A stretch of DNA of 64,000 nt from Staphylococcus agnetis (GCF_002901865.1 NZ_PPQF01000056.1:1-64000), one strand, 5' to 3'. Counted from the first letter of the stretch, positions 24,264-33,197 are shown. Notes: generated by a model not told the origin, from the letters alone. Numbers and translations: made by a program.

Positions 24264-26990
24264 GTGTATAAAATAGCTCAAGTAAACACTAGTATAAATA
24301 CCCAAAATGTATCTATTGGTAATATCGGTACTCGTTTTTATACAGAAGATGAGAATACCGCTATTGTTAGAGTTAGGATTAATTACGAAGGTAATCCGGT
24401 TGATCTAACTCAAACAAAAATGAAACCCAAATTAGATTTATTTTTAGAAGATGGTTCAATTTTTATGAACGAACCAGTTGATTTAATAATGCCACACAGC
24501 GGTTTAATACAATATAACGTTCCTGTAAAAGTAATTAAACACATTGGCGTGGTGGATTGCAAATTATTTTTAGAAGATGATATACAGTCAATCCATGTAG
24601 CTAATTTTTCTTTTGAAATTGTAGATAGTGGTATTGAAGATGTAGTTCAGAAAGAAATATCTGTAACCCTTGTAGATGACACTGTCCGCCGTATTGTAAA
24701 AGAGAACGCTATTCAACTTTTAGGCGACGACTTCGAATCACGCCTTAATATTGATGTAATAGAACACCTTAATAGCAATCCTGATATGTTTAAAGGTGTT
24801 AAAGGAGATAAAGGAGAAACTGGAGCCACTGGACCTAAAGGCGACAAAGGAGACGCTGGAGAGCAAGGTAAACAGGGAATGCAAGGTATCAAAGGTGATA
24901 CAGGAGAAACGGGCCCTATTGGTGCAACTGGCCCTCAAGGTCCTCAAGGCGAACGTGGGGAACAAGGTCCTCCCGGTCCGAAAGGTGACGAGGGTATCAT
25001 ACGTTTTGAAAACCTTACGGAAGAACAACAAAACTTGTTAAAAGGTGCGCCAGGTGAATCGATTATTAACGATAAAGCTGTTACACACAATAAAACAGAC
25101 TTTATTACTACAGGAAAAAATATATTTAATCCGTATAATTTGTTATCTGGCAAACTACTGTCCTACACAACGGGATTGTTATCAGATAACAACACCTATG
25201 TAACAAGTGATTTTATACCAGTTGAATCATCAACAGAATATACACAAAGTCATAGTGATATTATTGTGTTTTATGACAACAACAAACAGTTTATTAGTGG
25301 ACTATCACGTGTTACACCAACAACTACACGTACATTTACAACACCTAGCAATACTAAATTTATTCGAACAACAACCATCAATGATGGTGTGGGTGGTACA
25401 TACACTTACAAAGGCTATCAAATCGAAAAAGGTGGAGTTTCTACATCTTATGAACAGTTCAAATATTATTTGAACGGACTAGTTGTTGAGTTACGTGACA
25501 ATGTAGTTAAGAATAACAATATTGCGGATTCTAATGTAGGGATTGAGAAGTTAAACTTCATTAAATCTTCTCAAAATATGTTCAATCCAAACAAAGTGAC
25601 GAATGGCGTATACATCAACCCTACAACTGGTGCATTATCATCTAACACTAGTTATTCGGCTAGTGACTTTATCCCGTTGAGTGATAGTGCAGAGTACATC
25701 AAGAATAATACATTGAACCTATACGCTTTTTACGATGTAAACGGTAACTTCATCAAGACAACAACAACATCTACTAACCAAATTACAAAGCCAACGAATG
25801 CACAGTTTGTAAGAATATCCACTTTAACAACCGCCGTTGGAAGTACAATGTTAGTTGCAGGGACATCGTTACCTAGTCAATTTGTACCGTATAAGAAGTA
25901 TATTCCGTCTGATTACTTAGAGTTATCAAATGTACAAGTTAAACAAGATATTACTGATGTTTACGGTAAATTTAATTTAAAAAGTTACACAGCAGAGGCT
26001 AGTAAACAAAGTAATCCCGATGTAAATCAAAGATTAGAGATTGCGTTTATCGGGGACAGTTGGGTACAAGGTGGAGAATTTAAACAAGGTGACAGATTAA
26101 CCTTGCCGTTGCGTGACAGAATGCAAAAGGTATATGGTGACGGGGGTATCGGATTTGTGTCTTTTTATAGCATCTTTTTAGGCGCAGGTGCGGTAACTGT
26201 TGGTAAAACTGGTTCGTGGGTTGAACGTAACAAAGGGACTGATGTTAGTGGTTTAGCCATTGAAGAAGTAGAAAGTACAACACCTGACGACAGTATTAAA
26301 GTTACTTTCAATGAAGATGTTGACTTTTACGAGATTCACACACAAAGCGGCAACACTGGTACATGGAAATATAATGTAGACGGCGGGGATTGGACGACAG
26401 TTGATGCTAGTCAAGAAGTGACGCCAATTTCAATGACGCTAGGTAAACACACTATTAATATTGTACATGTATCAGGCACAACGACTTTCATTGGATCATA
26501 CGCATATAAAGGTAACAAAGGTGTAGTTATTCACAAGATTGGTAACGGTGGTAGTACCGCTAAACACTATATTGACGTTGACCGCACTAACTACATCAAC
26601 CAACTTAAACGTTGCCGTGCGAACACATTTGGAATCTTATTAGGCACTAATGATATGGCGCAAAGTGTATCATTGAGTGATTACGAAAGCCAAATGAAAG
26701 AGTTGATAGGACGTATTAAAGAAGCTAAACCAAACGCTAGCATCTTCTTAATCGCACCTAGTGGCAATAAGTATGACGGTACTAAATTAAATACTATTGA
26801 AGATTATAGCGACACACAATTAAAGATTGCTAAGGATTTACAGTTAGGACATGTTAGTTTAGTACGTGCATTAGGTAACTTTGCTACAACTAACGCCAAT
26901 GGATTGATGTATTCAGACGGCGTACACCCTAACAGAGATGGCGGTTACGCAATTTCAAATGTAGTTTATGACAGATTACTAAGATTATAA
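24264..26990 (+). CDS. Receptor-binding fibre: BppU anchor, collagen-like stalk, tandem modules, SGNH hydrolase
   Basis: 908 aa, GTG start at 24264. Residues 1-130 are BppU-N-like ([20 protein letters not shown]). Residues 178-244 are about 22 Gly-X-Y triplets (collagen-like). Two related beta modules follow at about 284-400 and 437-548 ([14 protein letters not shown] versus [14 protein letters not shown]; each has SDFIP and a FYD block). Residues 591-908 are an SGNH hydrolase: GDS at 597-599, GTND at 794-797 and DGVHPN with His888. It probably binds and de-esterifies a wall polymer. Confidence 0.85.
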   Translation: MYKIAQVNTSINTQNVSIGNIGTRFYTEDENTAIVRVRINYEGNPVDLTQTKMKPKLDLFLEDGSIFMNEPVDLIMPHSGLIQYNVPVKVIKHIGVVDCKLFLEDDIQSIHVANFSFEIVDSGIEDVVQKEISVTLVDDTVRRIVKENAIQLLGDDFESRLNIDVIEHLNSNPDMFKGVKGDKGETGATGPKGDKGDAGEQGKQGMQGIKGDTGETGPIGATGPQGPQGERGEQGPPGPKGDEGIIRFENLTEEQQNLLKGAPGESIINDKAVTHNKTDFITTGKNIFNPYNLLSGKLLSYTTGLLSDNNTYVTSDFIPVESSTEYTQSHSDIIVFYDNNKQFISGLSRVTPTTTRTFTTPSNTKFIRTTTINDGVGGTYTYKGYQIEKGGVSTSYEQFKYYLNGLVVELRDNVVKNNNIADSNVGIEKLNFIKSSQNMFNPNKVTNGVYINPTTGALSSNTSYSASDFIPLSDSAEYIKNNTLNLYAFYDVNGNFIKTTTTSTNQITKPTNAQFVRISTLTTAVGSTMLVAGTSLPSQFVPYKKYIPSDYLELSNVQVKQDITDVYGKFNLKSYTAEASKQSNPDVNQRLEIAFIGDSWVQGGEFKQGDRLTLPLRDRMQKVYGDGGIGFVSFYSIFLGAGAVTVGKTGSWVERNKGTDVSGLAIEEVESTTPDDSIKVTFNEDVDFYEIHTQSGNTGTWKYNVDGGDWTTVDASQEVTPISMTLGKHTINIVHVSGTTTFIGSYAYKGNKGVVIHKIGNGGSTAKHYIDVDRTNYINQLKRCRANTFGILLGTNDMAQSVSLSDYESQMKELIGRIKEAKPNASIFLIAPSGNKYDGTKLNTIEDYSDTQLKIAKDLQLGHVSLVRALGNFATTNANGLMYSDGVHPNRDGGYAISNVVYDRLLRL

Positions 26991-27015
26991 GTCGACCTTT
27001 CCTGGTCGGCTTTTT
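26990..27015 (+). terminator. Terminator between fibre and holin genes
   Basis: AGTCGACC at 26990-26997 pairs with GGTCGGCT at 27004-27011 (eight pairs, one G-U), followed by five T. Lysis genes lie beyond, so read-through or a further promoter is needed. Confidence 0.8.
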
Positions 27016-27035
27016 AATTTAAGGAGATGAATTGA

Positions 27036-27332
27036 ATGGATATTAAAGTAGTAGCACGTTATATTGTTTTATTATTAGCTTTAGTCAATCAGTATTTAAC
27101 AACAAAAGGTATCAACCCTTTGCCAGTGATTAGCGAGGAGGATATATCTTCTTTATTAATGACAGTTATGGGCTTGTATATGGCGTACAAAAACAACCCG
27201 AACACTAAAGAGGCACAATGGGCTAATCAGAAAATGAAAAAGTATAAAGCTGAACAAAAGTATATTAAAGCAACTGGCGCTATGCCTCAAAAAGACATTG
27301 TCGAACCAGTTGAAATCGAGGAGAACCTTTAG
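27036..27332 (+). CDS. Holin, SPP1 family
   Basis: 98 aa. Two hydrophobic segments (VVARYIVLLLALVNQYL and ISSLLMTVMGLYMAYK) flank the loop KGINPLPVISEED, followed by the family's motif YKNNPNTKEAQWANQKMKKY and an acidic tail. It makes the membrane holes that release the endolysin encoded 24 bases downstream. Confidence 0.9.
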   Translation: MDIKVVARYIVLLLALVNQYLTTKGINPLPVISEEDISSLLMTVMGLYMAYKNNPNTKEAQWANQKMKKYKAEQKYIKATGAMPQKDIVEPVEIEENL

Positions 27333-27356
27333 GGGTTCTCTTTTTGAGGTGATTAA

Positions 27357-28745
27357 ATGAGAACTTTAGATGAGGCTATAAAATGGCTCAACAACTCTGT
27401 AGGTAAGCAATACGACTTTGATGGTGCCTACGGTTACCAATGTTACGACTATGCTAATGCGTATTTTAACTATACGACTGGATTAAGGTTAAGTGGTATG
27501 TATGCCAAAAACATTCATACAGACAATGCATCAGTTTTAAATAATATCGCAACTGTACATGAGAATACACCTAACTTTCTTCCTTTACCTGGTGACATTG
27601 TAATATTCAATGGACGATATGGTGGCGGGTGTGGTCATGTAGCAATAGTGACTCAAGCGACATTAAATAGTTTCGAAGTGATTGAGCAGAACTGGCAAGG
27701 TGGAGGATATGTAAATGGACGTCCAGGTTGGGAAACTGCGACAAGACGTTGGCACCAATATGACAATCCGATGTGGTTTATTCGTTTAAATTATGCGGGG
27801 AAGAAATCCATCAAGAATGTCCTACCGTCGAAGCAACCTAACCCTAAAAAGCTTAAAATAGCTTTAGTGCCAGGACATGGCTATGCAGATCCAGGCGCAA
27901 CAGGTAATGGGGCTAATGAACGTGATTTTATACGTAAGAACATCGTGCCAAATGTCGCCAAGTATCTACGAACAGCAGGACATGATGTTTATTTGTACGG
28001 TGGGTCTAACATGTCGCAAGATATGTATCAAGACACTGCATATGGTCAGCGTCTAGGTAATAAAAAAGATTATGGCTTATACTGGCTTAAGCACAACCAG
28101 AATCCTGATGTAGTTGTTGAGTTTCATTTAGACTGGTCAGGTGGAGGCGCTAGTGGTGGGCATGTCATTATTTCAAATAAGTTTAATGCAGACACAATAG
28201 ACAATGGCATACAGTCTGTCATTAAGTCTAATTTGGGTCAAATTCGAGGTGTGACGCCACGTAATGACTTGTTGAATGTCAATGTATCAGCAGAGTTAAA
28301 CGTCAATTACAGACTAGCTGAATTAGGTTTTATCACTAACAAAAGTGATATGGATTATATCAAGAGAAATATTGATAAATATTGTCGTGAGATAGCTGGG
28401 GCTATACACGGTAAACCTATCGGCGGTACGTTAGCGGGTAAAACACAAGTTAATCGTATATCTTGGGGGTTAAGTGGAACATTCTATCCAGACAGAGCGA
28501 TTAAAGTCCGACGCCAAGCAGGATTAAATGGCGAAGTGGTTGACCAAGCGTCTTGGCTATATAGTAAAGATGACTGGGTTAAGTTTGATCAAGTGATAAA
28601 AAAAGATGGCTATTGGTGGATAAGATTTAAATATCAAGCGCCAGGTGCAAGTAAAGCCTATTTCTATTGTGCTGTATGTAAAATCACAGATAAGGAAGAA
28701 AAAATAAAGAATGAAAAGTATTGGGGAAATATTAAGTGGTTATGA
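27357..28745 (+). CDS. Endolysin: CHAP, amidase_3, SH3b
   Basis: 462 aa. The CHAP domain has Cys29 (YQCYDYA) and His94 (GCGHVAIV). The N-acetylmuramoyl-L-alanine amidase (amidase_3 type) has zinc ligands His174 (PGHGYADPG), Glu188 and His257, and catalytic Glu322. A C-terminal SH3b wall-binding domain spans about 370-445. phi11 endolysin has an amidase_2 domain instead, so this architecture differs from the S. aureus archetype. Confidence 0.93.
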   Translation: MRTLDEAIKWLNNSVGKQYDFDGAYGYQCYDYANAYFNYTTGLRLSGMYAKNIHTDNASVLNNIATVHENTPNFLPLPGDIVIFNGRYGGGCGHVAIVTQATLNSFEVIEQNWQGGGYVNGRPGWETATRRWHQYDNPMWFIRLNYAGKKSIKNVLPSKQPNPKKLKIALVPGHGYADPGATGNGANERDFIRKNIVPNVAKYLRTAGHDVYLYGGSNMSQDMYQDTAYGQRLGNKKDYGLYWLKHNQNPDVVVEFHLDWSGGGASGGHVIISNKFNADTIDNGIQSVIKSNLGQIRGVTPRNDLLNVNVSAELNVNYRLAELGFITNKSDMDYIKRNIDKYCREIAGAIHGKPIGGTLAGKTQVNRISWGLSGTFYPDRAIKVRRQAGLNGEVVDQASWLYSKDDWVKFDQVIKKDGYWWIRFKYQAPGASKAYFYCAVCKITDKEEKIKNEKYWGNIKWL

Positions 28746-28844
28746 GTTGATTTATAAAATATGCATATGTTAAATTATTTTTAGGCATATTCCCTTATGC
28801 TCAAATTATAACCTTGTGTCTTGTATGTAATGTTTAAAAATTGG

Positions 28845-28870
28845 GACGGTCTTAATTGACCGTCTTTTTT
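28845..28870 (+). terminator. Endolysin terminator
   Basis: Perfect inverted repeat GACGGTC (28845-28851) and GACCGTC (28858-28864) followed by a T run. It ends the late operon. Confidence 0.9.
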
Positions 28871-28918
28871 GTTTGTGGTAATTTATAGACTGATCAATTT
28901 GTTTTAAACCTATGTTTG

Positions 28919-28948
28919 CAGGCTAGTCGTAATGGTTAGCCTGTTTTT
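28919..28948 (+). terminator. Second terminator after the lysis genes
   Basis: CAGGCTA (28919-28925) pairs with TAGCCTG (28937-28943), followed by five T. It backs up the terminator at 28845. The interval between the endolysin and the next gene (28746-29055) holds no other credible feature. Confidence 0.75.
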
Positions 28949-29055
28949 GTGCTGAAATATAATTTGTGTAAATCAAACAATTGTTAGGTCTATAGACCTA
29001 TATATTTTTAATTAAAAAATGATATTATTTATTTAAGCGGAAAGGAGGTTTTACT

Positions 29056-29247
29056 ATGTCAATAAAAGATGTAATAAAACAATCTTGGGAAGATTTAAAA
29101 AGTTTGGAATTTAACTTTCAAAATTTATGTATTTTAGCTATTGCGACAATTATAACGAGTACCATCATAAGCCCTTTATTAGGTATTCCTATCGGTTTGT
29201 TAGGTAGTGCATACTATATCCAAAGTCGAAAAAGAAATAAGTCTTAA
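29056..29247 (+). CDS. Small membrane protein in the lysogenic-conversion position (63 aa)
   Basis: ATG 29056 follows a strong AAAGGAGG at 29041-29048. A charged N-terminus (MSIKDVIKQSWEDLKSLEF) is followed by one long or two short membrane helices (LCILAIATIITSTIISPLLG, IPIGLLGSAYYI) and a basic tail. I do not recognise it. It stands outside the late operon terminators, between endolysin and attachment site, where prophages keep cargo genes, and directly upstream of a candidate structured RNA. Confidence 0.65.
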   Translation: MSIKDVIKQSWEDLKSLEFNFQNLCILAIATIITSTIISPLLGIPIGLLGSAYYIQSRKRNKS

Positions 29248-29251
29248 TTTA

Positions 29252-29260
29252 TGCTATAAT
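29252..29260 (+). promoter_or_regulatory. Extended -10 promoter element
   Basis: TGCTATAAT is a perfect extended -10 with no clear -35. It overlaps the region just after the small membrane protein gene and faces the candidate RNA. Confidence 0.55.
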
Positions 29261-29537
29261 GGTTATATGAAATAGTTGTTCCATGAAACGACTCGGTCAC
29301 TGGCACAGACCGCTTAAAGTGCCTACATCACATTAACTGAGAATTCACATGTGCGATTGACGAATCGGTTTGCTGTGTCCTCGAATGAGGGTAGGTTAAT
29401 GTGGTGTGTTTTAATATAATTGTTTAGAAGGTTGCATAATTTTTTTTAAAATGATATGATTATTTTACCCTAATTAGCAACAGTATCTAGATTAGTAAGT
29501 GCTTAGCCGTAACTAATAAAAAGTTACGGCTTTTTTT
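29261..29537 (+). ncRNA. Candidate structured RNA with an H-type pseudoknot
   Basis: An extended -10 (TGCTATAAT, 29252-29260) would start transcription near 29267. An H-type pseudoknot is possible: CGGTC 29294-29298 with GACCG 29308-29312, and GGCAC 29302-29306 with GTGCC 29319-29323. Then a 12-pair helix (29326-29337 with 29395-29406, one G-U) encloses hairpins CGATT/AATCG (29354-29367) and CCTC/GAGG (29379-29390). A perfect terminator at 29505-29531 closes the unit. No protein frame is convincing. Confidence 0.6.
29505..29537. terminator. Bidirectional terminator
   Basis: Perfect nine-pair stem AGCCGTAAC (29505-29513) with GTTACGGCT (29523-29531), a T run to the right and A residues to the left of the loop side. 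It would end the plus-strand RNA and also the minus-strand protease gene that stops at 29540. Confidence 0.85.
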
Positions 29538-29539
29538 AT

Positions 29540-30214
29540 CTATAAAAATAAGGTTGTTGATATCAAAATATAGTCTAAAGCAATATGAGATATCGCTCCA
29601 CCTAACAATGACTTTGATTTAAACCACATAAATGTAAAAGGGACTCTTATAGCACTTATAACTATTAGACTTTGATAAACATTCCAATCATAAGTTGGTA
29701 AATGAATAGCACCAAACACCAGTGAACTAACTAACACTGAAGTAAATATTGCGATTTTTTTAGATGTGTATTTTAAAAGTAAAATTAGAATCGGTAAACA
29801 AACTGCAGCAGTAATTAATTCTTCTCCTAATAAGTGAATCCATCCAAGAGCATAAAACATACCCTTTGAGAATAGGTCATTACTATTGGATATTTGTTCA
29901 ATTCCTTGATTAGCAGATAAATTAGCTATACCTAAAAGTTTTCCTATTAAAACTGTAGAAGCACCTATAAGTATACAAGATAATGCTATTAATGGGGTCC
30001 ATAAAAGCATATTAGCTTTAGGTAATTTTAATAATTTTTTTACACCCATTTTTCCATATTGAAAATATAACGTTGCAATACCTGCGATTGGTAAAAATAA
30101 ATAATCAAAGTATCCAAAATTAATCGAATATGTTGTTTTTAGAATAATTAGTACATATAACGTAATCAAAGCGGTGAACCAATGCTTAGTAAGCTTAATC
30201 TCATTCACAAACAT
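29540..30214 (-). CDS. CPBP-family intramembrane protease homologue
   Basis: 224 aa with about seven membrane helices. The family's three motifs are recognisable: GEELITAAV near residue 129 (the usual EExxxR, but lacking the Arg), FGAIHLP near 167, and ISHIALD near 209. CPBP (Abi/CAAX) proteins include bacteriocin-immunity and abortive-infection factors. Strong AAGGAGG upstream. It lies against the tRNA side of the prophage, so it may be a prophage-carried cargo gene. Confidence 0.75.
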   Translation of the reverse strand: MFVNEIKLTKHWFTALITLYVLIILKTTYSINFGYFDYLFLPIAGIATLYFQYGKMGVKKLLKLPKANMLLWTPLIALSCILIGASTVLIGKLLGIANLSANQGIEQISNSNDLFSKGMFYALGWIHLLGEELITAAVCLPILILLLKYTSKKIAIFTSVLVSSLVFGAIHLPTYDWNVYQSLIVISAIRVPFTFMWFKSKSLLGGAISHIALDYILISTTLFL

Positions 30215-30393
30215 AAAAACCTCCTTAAAATCAATTCTTTTATATTCAAACTAAATTTAGATTAAATTACTACAATATGATAACATATATTATCATTCTA
30301 AAAGTTTGTTTAAGGTATATTTAAATTAGAGTTAATCTTTTCGTTTGAGATGTTTGATGTTCAATAATATTACCTTGACTTAAATATTAACTT

Positions 30394-30415
30394 GGGTCCC
30401 TAAAGGGTCCCTAAA
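30394..30415. repeat. Tandem 11-bp repeat near the presumed attachment site
   Basis: GGGTCCCTAAA occurs twice back-to-back at 30394-30404 and 30405-30415, about 100 bases from the 3' end of the tRNA. Short direct repeats at this position are typical of integrase arm-type binding sites. The rest of 30215-30450 is AT-rich and shows no gene. Confidence 0.55.
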
Positions 30416-30451
30416 AGTTAGTGTGATATGGTATGTAAATAACAATAAAAA

Positions 30452-30480
30452 TAAAAAGAACCCCGTCGTTATGGGATTCT
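30452..30480 (-). terminator. tRNA transcript terminator
   Basis: On the minus strand AGAATCCC pairs with GGGGTTCT (30473-30480 with 30457-30464, one G-U) followed by five T. It lies 35 bases past the tRNA 3' end. Confidence 0.8.
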
Positions 30481-30514
30481 TAATTTTGAAAAGTGTTTAA
30501 ATTTCTCTTATTAG

Positions 30515-30588
30515 CGTCCTGGGAGGGATTCGAACCCCCGACCGATGGCTTAGAAGGCCATTGCTCTATCCAGCTGAGCTACCAGGAC
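30515..30588 (-). tRNA. tRNA-Arg (UCU), probable prophage attachment site
   Basis: 74 nt with a seven-pair acceptor stem (GTCCTGG with CCAGGAC), D arm, anticodon stem ATGGC/GCCAT, loop CTTCTAA giving anticodon UCU, and T arm GGGGGTTCGAATCCCTC. CCA is not encoded. The prophage lies immediately downstream of its 3' end, the usual arrangement for tRNA-directed integration, so the 3' part may be phage-derived. The matching left junction is outside the window. Confidence 0.95.
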
Positions 30589-30606
30589 ATTTTTAACACA
30601 AGATTA

Positions 30607-30635
30607 ATTATAGCTAATCCATAACGATAAATCAA
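30607..30635 (-). promoter_or_regulatory. tRNA-Arg promoter
   Basis: On the minus strand TTGATT (30630-30635) and TATAAT (30607-30612) are separated by 17 bases and stand 18 bases before the tRNA. Confidence 0.75.
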
Positions 30636-30759
30636 TATGAGCTTTAAAAAATTTATTTTCTTTTGACACCATTCACAAAAAAATTACAACATTATATAAA
30701 TGTGAGATGGAGGACGATGATCCGAGGACATTAAATGATGAGTACTATAGCAGTAATCG

Positions 30760-30981
30760 CTATGCTTTTAATATATATAGAAGGAGGTAGACAGAGACCA
30801 AAAGCATGATGACACCTACAGCAAAAAGGAGAATGACATATTTCTCAATGTGAGGAATATGATCTATTTTCCAAAAAAATTCAAATCCACCTTGCTGATC
30901 TAGCGCAATGGCAATAAATAGTAAGATATTAAGCGTGCCTAAAACAGATGTAAGTAATAATAGAAGTAACATGTTTCTCAT
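30760..30981 (-). CDS. Small two-helix membrane protein
   Basis: 73 aa, mostly hydrophobic: helix 1 LLLLLLTSVLGTLNILLFIA, a short loop with FWKIDHIPHIEKY, and helix 2 VILLFAVGVIMLLVSVYLLL. I do not know the family. It lies 30 bases downstream of the thioredoxin-like gene on the same strand, so the two may form an operon and act together at the membrane. Confidence 0.65.
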   Translation of the reverse strand: MRNMLLLLLLTSVLGTLNILLFIAIALDQQGGFEFFWKIDHIPHIEKYVILLFAVGVIMLLVSVYLLLYILKA

Positions 30982-31011
30982 CCTTTTTGCTGAGTTATTT
31001 TATTAAGCATA

Positions 31012-31452
31012 TCATGTTTCAATTTCTTTTAAACTGACTAATGATATTTTATCAATAATCATATCTTGTTGGTTTAATATAAACGCAAGCGGTGTACTTT
31101 TAAGATATAAATCGTCACGATTGTATCGTGTCACAATATTGATCCGTTTTAAATGAGGATGTTGTGCGACAAATGCTTCCACAACAGGAGGTTCATCTAC
31201 AAAAACAAGTGTGATGTGTGCTGTATCTGACATTTTTGAAAATGTCTTGAATAGGCGTTGGCAAACCGTACACGTCGTACTGACAGCAATCACAACATGA
31301 CGTCTTTGAGATTTTGAACGTTTATTGTAATTTGGAAATGTTGTTCCGATAGGGAGGCCACTCATTTCTCGGCGTGTTTTGTTAATTTTGTTTAATACAA
31401 TAAGGTGGCCAATTCCACTCAAAATTATAAATAGTACAATTAGATAACTCAT
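31012..31452 (-). CDS. Membrane-anchored thioredoxin-like protein
   Basis: 146 aa. One N-terminal membrane helix (LIVLFIILSGIGHLIVL) and an outward-facing domain with a CxxC motif (STTCTVCQRL, near residue 60) followed by beta/alpha elements (ITLVFVDEP) and TPLAFIL with a cis-Pro-like position. This fits thioredoxin/MauD-like disulfide proteins. AGGAGG precedes ATG. Substrate unknown. Confidence 0.7.
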   Translation of the reverse strand: MSYLIVLFIILSGIGHLIVLNKINKTRREMSGLPIGTTFPNYNKRSKSQRRHVVIAVSTTCTVCQRLFKTFSKMSDTAHITLVFVDEPPVVEAFVAQHPHLKRINIVTRYNRDDLYLKSTPLAFILNQQDMIIDKISLVSLKEIET

Positions 31453-31478
31453 TTGTGTCCTCCTAAATGATAATATAA

Positions 31479-31646
31479 ATATTATACCTCAATCGTATCT
31501 CGTCGTCATATACTAAAAAATATCCACAATTTTCAAACAGTGATATTGAGGTTGATATTCGTTTAAAACCTTTTTTCAAAGTTATCGATGAACGATGTGA
31601 TGATGAATGGGAAACACGTATATTAACCTATAAACGAAATGCTTAA
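31479..31646 (+). pseudogene. Possible remnant of a coding region without a start
   Basis: The plus frame is open from 31479 to TAA 31644-31646 and has protein-like composition (KKYPQFSNSDIEVDIRLKPF; DERCDDEWETRILTYKRNA) but no start codon or ribosome site. It may be the C-terminal scrap of a lost gene. Chance cannot be excluded for 55 codons. Confidence 0.3.
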
Positions 31647-31650
31647 GTTA

Positions 31651-31682
31651 AAAAAGCCACCGACTTAGTTAAGGCAGTGGCT
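31651..31682 (-). terminator. Terminator of the potassium transporter gene
   Basis: Minus-strand AGCCAC/GTGGCT stem followed by six T, eight bases past the stop of the Ktr-type gene. Confidence 0.75.
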
Positions 31683-31689
31683 GACAACT

Positions 31690-32994
31690 TTATAAATAAA
31701 CATGTCCTTTAGCATAATGAAATGTTTCTCGTGTTGGTGTTTGGATAACACTTAAAAGCGTTAATACCCCAATTTTTCCTGCAATCATTGTTAAAATAAT
31801 GAGTATTTTTGCAACTGAATTGTATTCTGTGGAGATACCTGTAGACAATCCTACAGTACCAAAAGCGGATACAACTTCAAATGCTAAGTCTTCAAAATTC
31901 AAATTAGGTTGAGCAATGGAAATTAATAAAATAATGAGTATGACAAAACTACTCGCAGCAATGGCTATTGCTAAAGCTTTCTCCATTTGTTTTCTAACAA
32001 TAGTACGATTAAAAATTTGCGTATGTTGATGTCCTTTTAAAATTGTAATAACAAAAGCAATGACTAAAGCAAATGTCGTCACTTTAATACCGCCAGCAGC
32101 ACTCATTGGCCCAGCTCCTATAAACATTAAAAGAATCATTAATAACATCGTACCAGGTGCTAGGTGCGACATGTCTACAGTATTGAAGCCAGCGGTACGT
32201 GTCGTAATAGATTGGAAAAGCGATGCTTGGATTTGTTGCGGTAAGGTCATTGATTTTAAAACACCATTCATTTCTAATATCCAAAAACAAAATGCGCCGA
32301 CAGTGATTAAAATGAAGGTTAACATGATTGTAATTTTAGAGTGGAATTGTAAGCGCCTACCGCGTTTCAAAGTGACTAAATCTAACAAAACAATATAACC
32401 TAGACCACCAAAAATAATTAAAAGTGCAACTGTTAAGTTTACAATCGGGTTCGTAGCATATGAAATTAAATTATCTGAAAAGAGTGCGAAACCAGCGTTA
32501 TTTAAAGATGATATTGAGGTGAATAGACTAATAAAGATACCTCGATCCCATCCATACTGCGGTACAAATACAAAAGATAAAATAAATGTCCCGATTCCCT
32601 CAAAAATCACATTAAATAATAAGATTGATTTCAGAAAAAATGTATAGTTTCGTGCATCTTCAGTATTTAACTCAAGTTGAAATAGTATATTTTCTCGCAC
32701 TGAAAGCGATTTTTGTGTGAATTTTAATGCCAACATGGACACTGTTACTATCCCCATACCACCTATTTGAATCAATGTCATAATCACGATATCGCCAAGT
32801 AGGTTGAATTGCTTTGTTATATCTACAGTAGCCAATCCGGTCACTGTAAAAGCGCTAGTCGCAACATACATAGCATCTAAAAATGATATTGGTTTTTGAC
32901 CGGACCATGGGAGGTATAATAGTAAACTTCCAATCAACGTCGTAGATAAAAACAATGTCAAATAAATTAATATTGGTTGTTTTTTACTATGCAT
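31690..32994 (-). CDS. ktrB: Ktr/Trk potassium uptake channel subunit
   Basis: 434 aa from the ATG at 32994 (GAGGCG upstream); an in-frame ATG at 33027 lacks such a site. Four M-P-M repeats of the SKT channel family are visible, with filter-like segments SAFTVTGLATVD, TSISSLNNAGFALF, TTRTAGFNTVDM and SAFGTVGLSTGIS. It moves K+ across the membrane with a cytosolic KtrA-type regulator that is not in this window. Whether it is KtrB or KtrD cannot be told from sequence here. Confidence 0.88.
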   Translation of the reverse strand: MHSKKQPILIYLTLFLSTTLIGSLLLYLPWSGQKPISFLDAMYVATSAFTVTGLATVDITKQFNLLGDIVIMTLIQIGGMGIVTVSMLALKFTQKSLSVRENILFQLELNTEDARNYTFFLKSILLFNVIFEGIGTFILSFVFVPQYGWDRGIFISLFTSISSLNNAGFALFSDNLISYATNPIVNLTVALLIIFGGLGYIVLLDLVTLKRGRRLQFHSKITIMLTFILITVGAFCFWILEMNGVLKSMTLPQQIQASLFQSITTRTAGFNTVDMSHLAPGTMLLMILLMFIGAGPMSAAGGIKVTTFALVIAFVITILKGHQHTQIFNRTIVRKQMEKALAIAIAASSFVILIILLISIAQPNLNFEDLAFEVVSAFGTVGLSTGISTEYNSVAKILIILTMIAGKIGVLTLLSVIQTPTRETFHYAKGHVYL

Positions 32995-33151
32995 AATATG
33001 CGCCTCGGTTCTTTTTGAAAATATCATAACATGATTATTATGATAAGCAAGTAATATTTAGCTTATTTGTTTATTTTTAAGAAGTAAATAAGGCGGGGAT
33101 AAATTGCAGTGTGGGGATAGTAAGGAAAGCAATTAAAAACAATATATAAAT

Positions 33152-33190
33152 GAAAAAACCAATGTACCTTTACGATACATTGGTTTTTAT
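33152..33190. terminator. Terminator of the delta-like PSM gene
   Basis: Perfect ten-pair stem AACCAATGTA (33157-33166) with TACATTGGTT (33176-33185) flanked by A and T runs; it lies just past the stop of the minus-strand peptide gene at 33198. Confidence 0.85.
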
Positions 33191-33197
33191 AGTGTGC

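Noticed and set aside
24796..25041. An 81-codon plus frame inside the collagen-like region of the fibre gene
   Set aside because: An out-of-frame shadow caused by the GGX repeat composition.
29283..29336. A 17-codon plus-strand frame (MKRLGHWHRPLKVPTSH) inside the candidate RNA
   Set aside because: No Shine-Dalgarno, and its bases are used by the pseudoknot and helix. Kept only as a possibility of a leader peptide.
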